DNA of 38,790 nucleotides from Bifidobacterium breve (GCA_945873335.1 CAMCCH010000003.1:1-38790); one strand, 5' to 3'. Shown: positions 9,302-18,496, counted from the first letter of the stretch. Numbers and translations: made by a program. The notes: a model not told the origin generated them from the sequence alone.

Positions 9302-10255
9302 ATGAAGTGGACTGGTGCTACGGGGTTGATGGATCACATTGGTAAGCGCCTTACCATCCGTCTGCACGAAGCTAGTGGTGGCTATAGAGATATCGTCGGA
9401 ATTCTGGAATCACCGTCAACGCTTCGCCATAAAGATGGTCGCGAAATCACATTCTCTCAGAATGAGATTGCGATATACCGCGAGATTATTCCCCTTTCAG
9501 AAAGCGCTGGGAAAGGTGCGCCACTTTCGATTCGAATAATCGAACTTGAAAAACTGCTTAATTCAACATGGAGTGCAACTGAGCAGATCATGCATGGGCA
9601 ATGGCTCTTTCGAGCAAGTGGCAAATACACAATGCGAGCTAATTCAGTATTGCCACAAGGTGCTCCCCCATTTGGTAAACCAGAAAAAGAGATTAACGAA
9701 GCGATCAAGGATGTAATCACTTTTTATTCAGAACGCGACCTCGAACCTATATTCCATCTGCCTTTACCGTTATATGAGGAGTTATTCAATTACCTAATAG
9801 CGCACGGGTGGAGAGAAAAACTTAGAGCACAAGTGCAAGTTATTGATATACCAGTGTCAGAGATTGATTCAGATTTAGTTCTTGAAGTCAGCGCTACGTG
9901 TAATTCTGAATGGCTATTGGTGCAAGGTGATGAAAAATTATTAGACATTATGGATAAGACTCAAGCGCTTTATTATATTTTGAAGAAGCAGGACACTGCC
10001 GTTGCCGTTCTTCGCGCCGGAATAAGTGATGATTGGGCGGTAATTTCACGTCTATTTGTGAAGCCAGAATATCGAGGAAACAAATTCAGCCAGGAATTAA
10101 TGCACTTGGTATTTCGCGATCTCCGCTCAGCAGGAATTACAAAGGCTGCTCTTCAAGTTGATCTTTCTAACGAGGCGGCAATGGCACTTTATAAGGGCTT
10201 AGGTTTTAGGAAACATCACGAATATTCTTATGTGATACAAAGTAGCGAGTCTTAA
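9302..10255 (+). CDS. GNAT family N-acetyltransferase with an N-terminal extension domain
   Basis: C-terminal GNAT core (VISRLFVKPEYRGNKFSQELMHLVF...ALYKGLGFRKHHEYSYVI). Start set at ATG 9302 because TATCGT lies at -12..-7, consistent with a leaderless start. Confidence 0.8.
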   Translation: MKWTGATGLMDHIGKRLTIRLHEASGGYRDIVGILESPSTLRHKDGREITFSQNEIAIYREIIPLSESAGKGAPLSIRIIELEKLLNSTWSATEQIMHGQWLFRASGKYTMRANSVLPQGAPPFGKPEKEINEAIKDVITFYSERDLEPIFHLPLPLYEELFNYLIAHGWREKLRAQVQVIDIPVSEIDSDLVLEVSATCNSEWLLVQGDEKLLDIMDKTQALYYILKKQDTAVAVLRAGISDDWAVISRLFVKPEYRGNKFSQELMHLVFRDLRSAGITKAALQVDLSNEAAMALYKGLGFRKHHEYSYVIQSSES

Positions 10256-10256
10256 T

Positions 10257-11624
10257 ATGCGCCTCTCAATGTATGACACTGCAAGTCGTCAAATTCAAGA
10301 AATTGCGCCAGGTAAAGATGCCATCGCGATGTATTGCTGTGGCCCTACCGTCTATAGAGATGCCCACGTAGGCAATCTGCGCACTTTCATACTCTCGGAT
10401 TTGATACAGCGCACCCTCAAACTTCAAGGATCCACCGTAAAGCTAATTCAAAACATTACTGATGTTGGCCATATGGCCGATGATGTAACGGTTGAAGACA
10501 AGGTATTGCAGCAAGCAAAAAAAGAGAATATCGATCCTTTTGATATTGCACGAAAATACGAAGCGAAATTTCATCATGATTTAGCACTTCTCAATATCGA
10601 GCCTGCTGCCGCATATCCTCGTGCAAGTGAAACTATCAACTTGATGCAAAAGATGATTTCAACACTTATCGAAAAGTCTTTCGCATATGTCGGTTCAGAT
10701 TCGAATGTATATTTCTCAGTAAAGTCATTTGCAAGTTACGGCGCAATTAGTGGAAACAGAATTGATTCTCTGCAGCCCGGCCATAGATATGAATACACCG
10801 ATGAGGGAGGCAAGCTTTTCCATGCTGATTGGGCGCTATGGAAAAGTGCTGGGGAGCGAACAGAGATGATCTGGGATTCACCCTGGGGCCCAGGATTTCC
10901 TGGTTGGCATATCGAATGTTCTGCGATGTCAATGGATCTCTTAGGCAATCATGTTGACGTACACGTAGGCGGAATTGATTTACGTTTTCCTCATCATGAG
11001 AATGAAAGAGCCCAATCAAATGCTACGACCCAAAGTGAAAGCGTTGCGCTTTGGGTACATGGCGAACATTTACTTTTCGAAGGAAGAAAGATGTCAAAGA
11101 GTGCGGGCAATGTAATCCTGCTATCAGATATCACTGCTCGTGGAATAGACCCATTGGCGCTTCGACTAGTTGTACAAGAGAACCGCTACCGATCACAAAT
11201 GGATTTGACGTGGGATTCCATTGAATCTGCATCCATTACCCTCAAAAGATGGCACAGAAAAATGGAACTATGGGGTTCAAGTCTGATTGTGAAGAAAGAT
11301 GAAGAAATTTTCGCATCACTTATGAATGATCTTGATACACCGCGTGCAATTCAAAGATTGCGCACAATCGAACGAGATGTAGCTATGAGTGATGAAATGA
11401 AGCGAGCAGTTTTTCTCTACGCTAATCAAGTCTTAGCATTGGGTTTAGAAGTAGCTAAGCAATTGTCATTACTTCCCGAAAATTGTGCGGTTCTACTTGC
11501 GCAGCGAGAAATTGCGAGATCTAATAAAGATTGGGCGAGAAGTGATGCGCTGAGAGATGAACTTGCAGAACTAGGAATTCTTGTTAGCGACACTTCCCAA
11601 GGGCAAGAATGGGATTTTCTCTAA
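10257..11624 (+). CDS. cysS: Cysteine--tRNA ligase (divergent HVGN/NITDVGHM-type)
   Basis: MYCCGPTVYRDAHVGNLRT, GWHIECSAM, FPHHENERAQS (zinc ligands and catalytic motifs), GRKMSKSAGN (KMSKS). Confidence 0.9.
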   Translation: MRLSMYDTASRQIQEIAPGKDAIAMYCCGPTVYRDAHVGNLRTFILSDLIQRTLKLQGSTVKLIQNITDVGHMADDVTVEDKVLQQAKKENIDPFDIARKYEAKFHHDLALLNIEPAAAYPRASETINLMQKMISTLIEKSFAYVGSDSNVYFSVKSFASYGAISGNRIDSLQPGHRYEYTDEGGKLFHADWALWKSAGERTEMIWDSPWGPGFPGWHIECSAMSMDLLGNHVDVHVGGIDLRFPHHENERAQSNATTQSESVALWVHGEHLLFEGRKMSKSAGNVILLSDITARGIDPLALRLVVQENRYRSQMDLTWDSIESASITLKRWHRKMELWGSSLIVKKDEEIFASLMNDLDTPRAIQRLRTIERDVAMSDEMKRAVFLYANQVLALGLEVAKQLSLLPENCAVLLAQREIARSNKDWARSDALRDELAELGILVSDTSQGQEWDFL

Positions 11625-11932
11625 GACGCAAGAGCCACGGCTACAAAAACTGCAATAAATCCAATGTTGATAAGAGCGCTACCAATTGCATCACCTTGGA
11701 TAAGAATTTCGTTACTCAGTCCTGGAGTGCCGCCTCGCATAACAATAATTACCCACACGCCACCAGCAATAACTTTCAAATACCTTCTGCCCCATGTGCG
11801 TCCGATCGCCCAGATTCCAACCATTGAAGAGATTAGAGCAAAGAGAAATCCAAAAGGTGGTAGAACTAAGTGCAATAAAATTGAACCAAGTGCCAGCAAT
11901 GCGCCGATGATTATCGAGTATATGACTCTCAT
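11621..11932 (-). CDS. Small integral membrane protein, DUF6113-like
   Basis: 103 aa with several hydrophobic helices; immediately downstream of mshB, a position typical of DUF6113 proteins. Confidence 0.65.
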   Translation of the reverse strand: MRVIYSIIIGALLALGSILLHLVLPPFGFLFALISSMVGIWAIGRTWGRRYLKVIAGGVWVIIVMRGGTPGLSNEILIQGDAIGSALINIGFIAVFVAVALAS

Positions 11933-12802
11933 CTATAAAATCACGCCTGCAAAAAGATCTGTTTCGCGCCCTTGATCATTGAGGGGTTCTGCTTTATCTC
12001 CTAGAACGAGTGTGTAGTACTCATCTCCCCAAATTTGTAATCCAAGATTATTTGAGAGAGCAAAAAAGGGACCATCAGTTGAAATTTGAGTCTCGTGCGC
12101 CTTCATGGCATCTAATTTGTTTTGTACATATTTTTCACCATCAATGAGCGTTGTCACAAACTTGTCATCTTTAGCGAATGGAAGATCATCTACGCTTTCT
12201 GCGCCAAAGAAGTCAGAACCTAGTTCTTTCATCTTTTTCATACTTTCTGCAAGTACAGATTTTGGCATCGTATTCCAATAAATTTTCTGAACCTTCCATT
12301 GATCTGCAAGTTCAACTGCGCGCATTGCAACGCGATGGGCTTGAATGTGATCTGGATGCCCATATCCGCCTATTTCATCGTATGTAATGAGAACATGCGG
12401 TCTTACTTCATGAATAATTTTCACAAGTATCTGTGCTGCGGTATCTAAATCTGCCTGCCAAAAAACATCGGGGCGCTTATTTGGTTCAGTATCCATCATG
12501 CCGCTATCTCGAAAACTTTTTTCGGGTGCTCCAAGAAATCGATAATCAGTAATTCCGAGCGCCTGCATTGCATTAGCTAATTCAATCTCGCGGTGCTTAC
12601 CCAAGCCATCTTCTGCTCCACTGGCAAGGTGAGCGAGAGCGGGTACTAAAACTTCACCTTCTTCTCCGCGTGTACAGGTAACGAGGGTTACTTGCGCACC
12701 TAAATCTGCATACAGCGCCATTGTTGCGCCATTGTTGATTGTTTCATCATCGGGATGTGCGTGAACTAGAAGTAGTCGAAATCCCTCATACGAATCGCGC
12801 AT
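11933..12802 (-). CDS. mshB: N-acetyl-1-D-myo-inositol-2-amino-2-deoxy-alpha-D-glucopyranoside deacetylase (mycothiol biosynthesis)
   Basis: LLLVHAHPDDETINNGATMALYADLGAQVTLVTCTRGEEGEV plus YDEIGGYGHPDHIQAH (LmbE/PIG-L zinc deacetylase, MshB subtype). Confidence 0.93.
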   Translation of the reverse strand: MRDSYEGFRLLLVHAHPDDETINNGATMALYADLGAQVTLVTCTRGEEGEVLVPALAHLASGAEDGLGKHREIELANAMQALGITDYRFLGAPEKSFRDSGMMDTEPNKRPDVFWQADLDTAAQILVKIIHEVRPHVLITYDEIGGYGHPDHIQAHRVAMRAVELADQWKVQKIYWNTMPKSVLAESMKKMKELGSDFFGAESVDDLPFAKDDKFVTTLIDGEKYVQNKLDAMKAHETQISTDGPFFALSNNLGLQIWGDEYYTLVLGDKAEPLNDQGRETDLFAGVIL

Positions 12803-12820
12803 TTTCTTCTTTCGTCGATA

Positions 12821-14002
12821 TTAGTAAATTGGCAGTGATGGGTCTATTTGTTTTACCCATGCTACAACTCCACCGCTGACATGTGTTGCATCACTAAAGC
12901 CTGCATTTTTTAGCACCGCCAAACATTCAGCTGATCTAACGCCCGATTTGCAATGCAAAATAATCGGTCTATCTTGCGGCAATGTCGCAAGTGCGCTTCC
13001 ATCAATAAATCCTTGCTTAGGTATAAGAGTTGCACCAGGAATTTTTACGATATCCCATTCACTTGGTTCGCGAACATCGACTAAAAAGAATTTTTCTTGA
13101 CTATCCATCTTCTCTTTTAGCGTCGTTACAGAGATGGTTGAATCTTTGACGGCAACTTCTGCTGCATCTGTTAGAACTCCACAAAATACTTCATAGTCAG
13201 GAAGAAGAGCAGTCTGTGTTGGGCTATCTCCACACAATGGACAGTTAGGGTCTTTACGAACCTTTATTTTTCGATATGACATCTCGAGCGCATCATAAAT
13301 CATGAGAGAACCAATAAGTGGCTCGCCAATACCTGTAATTACTTTAATCGCCTCTGTCGTTTGAATCGAACCGATTGATGCACACAGAACACCGAGTACG
13401 CCGCCTTCTGCGCAACTTGGCACCATTCCTGGTGGAGGTGGCTCTGGATAAAGGCATCGATAACAAGGTCCGTATTCGGCCCAAAAAACACTTGCTTGTC
13501 CATCAAAGCGATAAATGGAACCCCATACATATGGCTTCTTCAAAAGTACACAAGCATCATTGACTAAATAGCGAGTCGCAAAATTATCTGTGCCATCAAC
13601 AATAATGTCGTACTGAGAAAAAATTTCCATAACATTTGAAATATCAAGGCGTAATTCATGAGTAATGACATTTACAAATGGATTTATCTCTGCAATTTTT
13701 TCTTTAGCACTGAGCGCCTTACTCTTACCAATATCAGATTGGCCATGGATAATTTGGCGCTGCAAATTTGATTCATCAACGGTATCGAACTCTACGATTC
13801 CGATAGTTCCCACACCTGCTGCAGCTAAATACATTAATGCAGGTGATCCCAGTCCGCCTGCTCCTACACATAAGACTTTTGCATTCATAAGTCGTTGTTG
13901 CCCTGCCATGGCAAGGTCAGGAATTATCAAATGGCGGCTATAACGACGAACCTCATCAACGGTAAGTGCTGGGCCTGGAGTAACTAGCGGAGGAATTTTC
14001 AT
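12821..14002 (-). CDS. moeZ: Adenylyltransferase/sulfurtransferase MoeZ (E1-like plus rhodanese domain)
   Basis: RYSRHLIIPDLAMAGQQRL, VGAGGLGSPALMYLAAAGVG, CxxC zinc motifs, C-terminal rhodanese loop HCKSGVRS. Start set at MKIPPLVTPG. Confidence 0.92.
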   Translation of the reverse strand: MKIPPLVTPGPALTVDEVRRYSRHLIIPDLAMAGQQRLMNAKVLCVGAGGLGSPALMYLAAAGVGTIGIVEFDTVDESNLQRQIIHGQSDIGKSKALSAKEKIAEINPFVNVITHELRLDISNVMEIFSQYDIIVDGTDNFATRYLVNDACVLLKKPYVWGSIYRFDGQASVFWAEYGPCYRCLYPEPPPPGMVPSCAEGGVLGVLCASIGSIQTTEAIKVITGIGEPLIGSLMIYDALEMSYRKIKVRKDPNCPLCGDSPTQTALLPDYEVFCGVLTDAAEVAVKDSTISVTTLKEKMDSQEKFFLVDVREPSEWDIVKIPGATLIPKQGFIDGSALATLPQDRPIILHCKSGVRSAECLAVLKNAGFSDATHVSGGVVAWVKQIDPSLPIY

Positions 14003-14095
14003 TATGCGCCATTCTGCCACGCGAAGAGTGGAGACCGCCAATTAGATGTTGCGAATGATTTGCACTTTCATTAGCGTTTTATCGCGATGGGGCTC

Positions 14096-14101
14096 TACCA
14101 T
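14096..14101 (+). promoter_or_regulatory. Candidate -10 (TACCAT) for leaderless start at 14109
   Basis: TAnnnT at -13..-8 relative to ATG 14109. Confidence 0.4.
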
Positions 14102-14108
14102 TACTCCG

Positions 14109-14741
14109 ATGACAAGCACACAAGAGCGCAAGGACGATATCCCAAAGGATAAAGCTCGCCTTCCCCGTGATGAGAGACGCGCAATTTTGCTCTCCGCAGC
14201 ACTTGAGGTTTTTACAGCTGCGGGTTATCACGCCGCTGCAATGGATGAAATTGCAGATCGCGCTGGAGTAAGCAAGCCAGTTCTCTACCAACATTTTCCA
14301 TCAAAGCTTGATCTTTATTTAGCTGTACTCGATGTTCACATCGACTCACTAGTTTTTGAAATTCAGAAAGCAATTGCCTCTACACCAGATAATGCGAGTC
14401 GAGTTCGCGCAACTGTTGTTGCATATTTTGCATTTATTGAAAGTGAGGGCGAAGCATTTCGTCTCCTTTTTGAAAGTGATATGAGTGTTGAGCCAGCTGT
14501 GCGCGAACGCCTAACACGAATGACGTATGACTGCGCGGCTGCAGCAAGTGCCGTTATTTCAGTTGATACTGGATTGCCAAAAGAGGCTGCGATGCTTCTT
14601 GGCGTTGGAATGATTGGATATGCCCAAGTTACAGCGCGACATTGGTTAGAGCGCGATAGTAAACTGACTCGCCAACAGGCTGTTGATTTAGTAGAAAATC
14701 TTATGTGGCGAGGCATTTCAGGATTTCCACGTAATCAATAA
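14109..14741 (+). CDS. TetR/AcrR family transcriptional regulator
   Basis: RRAILLSAALEVFTAAGYHAAAMDEIADRAGVSKPVLYQHFPSKLDLYLAVLD is a TetR helix-turn-helix. Start set at MTSTQERKDD. Confidence 0.9.
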   Translation: MTSTQERKDDIPKDKARLPRDERRAILLSAALEVFTAAGYHAAAMDEIADRAGVSKPVLYQHFPSKLDLYLAVLDVHIDSLVFEIQKAIASTPDNASRVRATVVAYFAFIESEGEAFRLLFESDMSVEPAVRERLTRMTYDCAAAASAVISVDTGLPKEAAMLLGVGMIGYAQVTARHWLERDSKLTRQQAVDLVENLMWRGISGFPRNQ

Positions 14742-14786
14742 TTTATTTGCGCACAATGCGCGGTAATTGCAGATACTTCCCACCGA

Positions 14787-14792
14787 TAGGAT
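14787..14792 (+). promoter_or_regulatory. Candidate -10 (TAGGAT) for leaderless start at 14800
   Basis: TAnnnT at -13..-8 relative to ATG 14800. Confidence 0.45.
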
Positions 14793-14799
14793 TAGCACC

Positions 14800-15057
14800 A
14801 TGACAACTAAGAAGAGCCAAACAAGCCACAATAGCGAAGTACGTATCGCAGTTACATACGTCAGTGGCGATCTCACATTTGAATGCCCCCTGAGCCCTGC
14901 TGATATTCGCGCTGCAGTTGCAACTGCGCTTTCTTCAGGTAAGCCACTCGAACTAACAGATATTCGTGGCCACGAAATTATTGTGCCTGCCGACAAAATT
15001 GCTTTTGTTGAAGTTGGTAATCCTGCGGCTCGTCGTGTGGGCTTCGGCGCACTCTAA
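14800..15057 (+). CDS. DUF3107 family protein
   Basis: RIAVTYVSGDLTFECPLSPADIRAAVATALSSGKPLELTDIRGHEIIVPADKIAFVEVGNPAARRVGFG matches the DUF3107 pattern. Confidence 0.85.
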   Translation: MTTKKSQTSHNSEVRIAVTYVSGDLTFECPLSPADIRAAVATALSSGKPLELTDIRGHEIIVPADKIAFVEVGNPAARRVGFGAL

Positions 15058-15058
15058 G

Positions 15059-16408
15059 GTGAGTAAAACTTTTGCTGATCTCCCTCTTCGCCGTGAAACG
15101 ATAGAAGCACTCAATACTCACGGATTTACATCACCATTTCCTATTCAAGAGATGGTTCTACCAATCGCGCTCAGTGATGGGGATGTAATTGGGCAAGCAA
15201 AGACTGGAACTGGAAAAACACTTGCTTTTGGAATTCCCCTCATTGAAAAAGTTATTGCACCACTTGATTCGCAATGGACTGACTTTGAGAATAAAGGACT
15301 CCCCCAAGTTTTAGTAGTCGTGCCAACGCGTGAACTCTGCGTGCAGGTAACAAAAGATATTGATGAACTTGCCAATAATCGTGGGATTAGAACACTTGCA
15401 GTTTACGGTGGACGAGCATTTGAGCCACAAATTGAAGCGCTCACAAATGGCGTAGAAATTGTTGTAGGAACACCGGGTCGTCTTTTGGATCTATATCGTC
15501 AGGGTCAACTCAAACTCAAAGAAGTTTCTCGACTGGTACTCGATGAAGCAGATGAAATGTTAGATTTAGGATTTTTGCCCGACGTTGAGAAAATATTTAC
15601 CAGTACTCCAAAGCGTTCACAAACAATGCTTTTTTCGGCCACAATGCCTGGAGATATCATCGCGCTTGCACGCCGCTTCATGAATCAACCAATTCATATT
15701 CGCACACAAGATAATGAAGATGAAGGCGCAGTGGTTTCACGTATTGAGCAACATGTCTACCGTGCACACGCCCTAGATAAGATTGAAATGCTTGCGAGAA
15801 TTCTTCAAGCCGAAGGCCGTGGGCCAACTATTGTCTTTTGTCGCACTAAGCGCACATGTCAGAAAACTGCAGATGATCTTTTAGAGCGTGGTTTCAAATC
15901 TTCGACAATCCATGGAGATTTAGGTCAGGGTGCTCGCGAGAAGGCTCTCTCTGATTTCAAAGCAGGAAAATCTGATGTTCTTGTCGCAACCGATGTTGCA
16001 GCACGCGGAATTGATATTGATGGAATTACTCATGTAATAAATTATCAATGTCCTGAAGATGAGTAGACATATGTTCACCGTATAGGTAGAACTGCTCGTG
16101 CTGGCGCAGATGGAATCGCAGTCACATTTGTAGATTGGGATGAACTTGCTCGCTGGAAAATGATTGATGGTGCACTCGCTCTTGGTTTGCCAGAACCCGA
16201 AGAGACATACTCCTCCTCTGAACACTTATTTGAAGTGATGAAAATTCCTGCAGGAACGACTGGTCGAATCAATAAGGCTAAAGCCGTAGCCACGCCCACT
16301 AGAAAAACAGAACCCTCTAGAAAATCAGAACCAGCGAAAAAGGTAGAAGTCGCAAAGAAGAGCGAGCGTGTGCGAACTCGTAATAAGAAATTTAAGAGCG
16401 AGAGCTAA
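15059..16408 (+). pseudogene. DEAD/DEAH-box RNA helicase interrupted by an in-frame TAG at 16064-16066 (nonsense allele, readthrough or sequence error)
   Basis: GTG 15059 to TAG 16066 encodes motifs Q to V (AKTGTGKT, PTRELCVQV, GTPGRLLD, DEAD, SAT, VATDVAARGIDI). After the TAG the same frame continues TYVHRIGRTARAGADGIAVTF... to TAA at 16408 with no other stop. A Lys codon is expected at the TAG (DEKTYVHRIGRTGRAG). Confidence 0.85.
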
Positions 16409-17088
16409 ATTAGTTCTAGCTTTTCAAGTAGAGAGTAAGCAAGTTCGCGATAGGCGCTAGCAATCTCACTTCGATTATTGACAGTGATGACAGAACTCGT
16501 ATCAGTGAGTGCGCTATCTACGAGTTCTGAATTAGGAATCAAGGCATCCAAATATTCCATTGAATCATCCCAAGTACCGGCATTATTTTGTATCTCAACC
16601 TTGAAGCCAGATATTGATTTATCGGGGGCTATTTTTTTCACTTGATGAGCGCCACGGATCGAATGCAGATTTGGAGATACAGGAATAAGGATCAAGTCAG
16701 ATACAACCAGTGCCATTACTAATCTCTGATCAATTGTTGAAGGAGTATCAAGTAGAACCAAATCGTATTCTTTAGGCAAAGTCTCTAGAAACTTAGTAAA
16801 CATCTCACTTTCATGAAGGCTAGATATTCGTGAATCCGATGGAATAAAGTCGAATCTCTCTGCAACTGTTCTAATCTGAGACTCATTGATTAGCGCACCT
16901 TGTAAGAAATCAGTAAGCGTGGTGCGTTCATTCTCCAGCCCTAACTGGAATGTCAATGAGGTAGTTACATCTAAATCTAAGAGTAAAACTTTCTTGCCAT
17001 ACTCCACGCAAGCAACAGCTAATGCATGCGCAGAAGTTGTTTTACCTGTTCCTCCTGCAACATTTGCAATAGCAACAATCTTGCTCAC
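16405..17088 (-). CDS. ParA/MinD-like P-loop ATPase
   Basis: MSKIVAIANVAGGTGKTTSAHALAVACVEYGKKVLLLDLDVTTSL...DFIPSD...YDLVLLDTPSTIDQR. Confidence 0.85.
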   Translation of the reverse strand: MSKIVAIANVAGGTGKTTSAHALAVACVEYGKKVLLLDLDVTTSLTFQLGLENERTTLTDFLQGALINESQIRTVAERFDFIPSDSRISSLHESEMFTKFLETLPKEYDLVLLDTPSTIDQRLVMALVVSDLILIPVSPNLHSIRGAHQVKKIAPDKSISGFKVEIQNNAGTWDDSMEYLDALIPNSELVDSALTDTSSVITVNNRSEIASAYRELAYSLLEKLELI

Positions 17089-17876
17089 GCACTTGCCTCT
17101 ACGTTCCAGCGAAGTTGTGCACTTTTGAATACTGGTGGCTCAATAAATGTGGAAGGAATAAGAGAAAGAGTCGATCTAGTTGCCCTAAGAGCTACTGAAG
17201 TCGCAAGTTGCGCACCGGGAAGATTCGGCCAACCATAAAGTGTTCGCGCCCATGCAGGAAGAGATGATGCAGCCAGTGTTGCAAGAGTTGCCCAAGCAGG
17301 TGCAGCGGGTGTTACAAAGCGAACTATTTTTGGCATTGGTGGAATAGTTAGGAAGAGTGCGGCCCGTTTTGCATCATCAGTGGCACTGAGTTCTGGGCTA
17401 ATTTTCTTGAAATAATCTCTTAGTTCTTGCATTGAAATTGGAACATCTGCAGATGGGATACCAACTAACTCAGCAAATGTGCGCATCTGGCTTATATAAA
17501 GATCTTTCTCGATATCTGATAAATCTAAACCTGAACGCACTGCTGTGTCTAAGAATGAATCGACCATAGCCATATGCACCCAGAGCAAATGATGTGGGTC
17601 ATCTAAACCTAATTTTGTATGAATCGCTCGTACACGTGATGCAAGTTTATTTGCCTCTGCAACTTCACCAAAAGTTATGGTCGTAACGTAATCACCTGTA
17701 CGTTGCAATCTTCCCCAAGCATCATCTCGAAAATTCGAATGTGCTGCTACCCCTGCCATAGCAACTGGATGTAGTGCCTGCTGCAGCAAAGCGCGTATTC
17801 CACCAACTGCCATGGAAGGATCGGAGTGAATTTTCCAGACAATCGTTGCTGGTGAATATAAACCTGGATTAATCAT
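17085..17876 (-). CDS. Oxygenase MpaB family / DUF2236 protein
   Basis: LYSPATIVWKIHSDPSMAVGGIRALLQQALHPVAMAGVAAHSNFRDDAWGRLQRTGDYVTTITFG and LLWVHMAMVDSFL are characteristic of DUF2236. Confidence 0.85.
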   Translation of the reverse strand: MINPGLYSPATIVWKIHSDPSMAVGGIRALLQQALHPVAMAGVAAHSNFRDDAWGRLQRTGDYVTTITFGEVAEANKLASRVRAIHTKLGLDDPHHLLWVHMAMVDSFLDTAVRSGLDLSDIEKDLYISQMRTFAELVGIPSADVPISMQELRDYFKKISPELSATDDAKRAALFLTIPPMPKIVRFVTPAAPAWATLATLAASSLPAWARTLYGWPNLPGAQLATSVALRATRSTLSLIPSTFIEPPVFKSAQLRWNVEASA

Positions 17877-17878
17877 GA

Positions 17879-18496
17879 TTATGCGCTTATGAAACCACGA
17901 ATAGAATCAACAATCATTTGGACTGCAATTGCGGCGAGAAGTAGTCCTGCAATTCGTGCAACAAGCGTTACACCTGCTTCACGGATTACGCGCAAAATTG
18001 TTGTTGAAGAAAGTAGTGCTAATGCAATAACTATATGGACTGCAACTACAGCGGCAATGAGACCAAAGATGTAGGAGGGGGTTGTTGCCTCTTGAACGAA
18101 GAGCATTGTCGCAACAATGGCTCCAGGTCCTGCTAGTAATGGAGTTCCAAGAGGTACGAGTGCGACATTTGCATTTTCAGATTTCGAATTTTCGCCACTG
18201 CGTCCCGTCAAGAGTTCAAGTGAAATAAGTAGGAGCAAAAGTCCACCTGCACCTTGAAGGGCTTCGATAGAGACATTGAGGTACGAGAGCATAAATCTAC
18301 CGAAAAGCGCAAAGACTGAAATAACAATGAGAGAGACTAAGGCTGCTTGCACTGCGAGCTGGCGGCGAACTTTCGCACTTTTATCTGCAACCAAACTAAG
18401 AAATATAGGAGTTGCACCTGGGGGATCCATGATCACTAGCAGAGTTACGAAAGATTGAATGGTAAATGTTAAAGCGCTAGTTTCGACAATACTCAT
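17879..18496 (-). CDS. MarC family integral membrane protein
   Basis: FVTLLVIMDPPGATPIFLSL... and VPLGTPLLAGPGAIVATM motifs with about six hydrophobic helices. Confidence 0.9.
   Translation of the reverse strand: MSIVETSALTFTIQSFVTLLVIMDPPGATPIFLSLVADKSAKVRRQLAVQAALVSLIVISVFALFGRFMLSYLNVSIEALQGAGGLLLLLISLELLTGRSGENSKSENANVALVPLGTPLLAGPGAIVATMLFVQEATTPSYIFGLIAAVVAVHIVIALALLSSTTILRVIREAGVTLVARIAGLLLAAIAVQMIVDSIRGFISA

Noticed and set aside
10257-11624. Possibility that this gene is mshC (mycothiol cysteine ligase), given nearby mshB
   Set aside because: CGPTVY, GWHIECSAM, FPHHENE and KMSKS-context motifs and the length fit CysRS better; MshC has a different CGITPYDATHLGHA-type motif.
14966-15058. 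Upstream extension of the helicase ORF (MATKLLCLPTKLLLLKLV...)
   Set aside because: It is DUF3107 read in another frame; the GTG at 15059 right after the DUF3107 stop is the natural start.
16064-16066. Pyrrolysine or genome-wide TAG recoding as the explanation of the helicase stop
   Set aside because: Several intact genes here end at TAG (LCP at 34216, whiB, ParA-like, DUF6113-like), and no pyl genes are visible; local nonsense, readthrough or error is more plausible.
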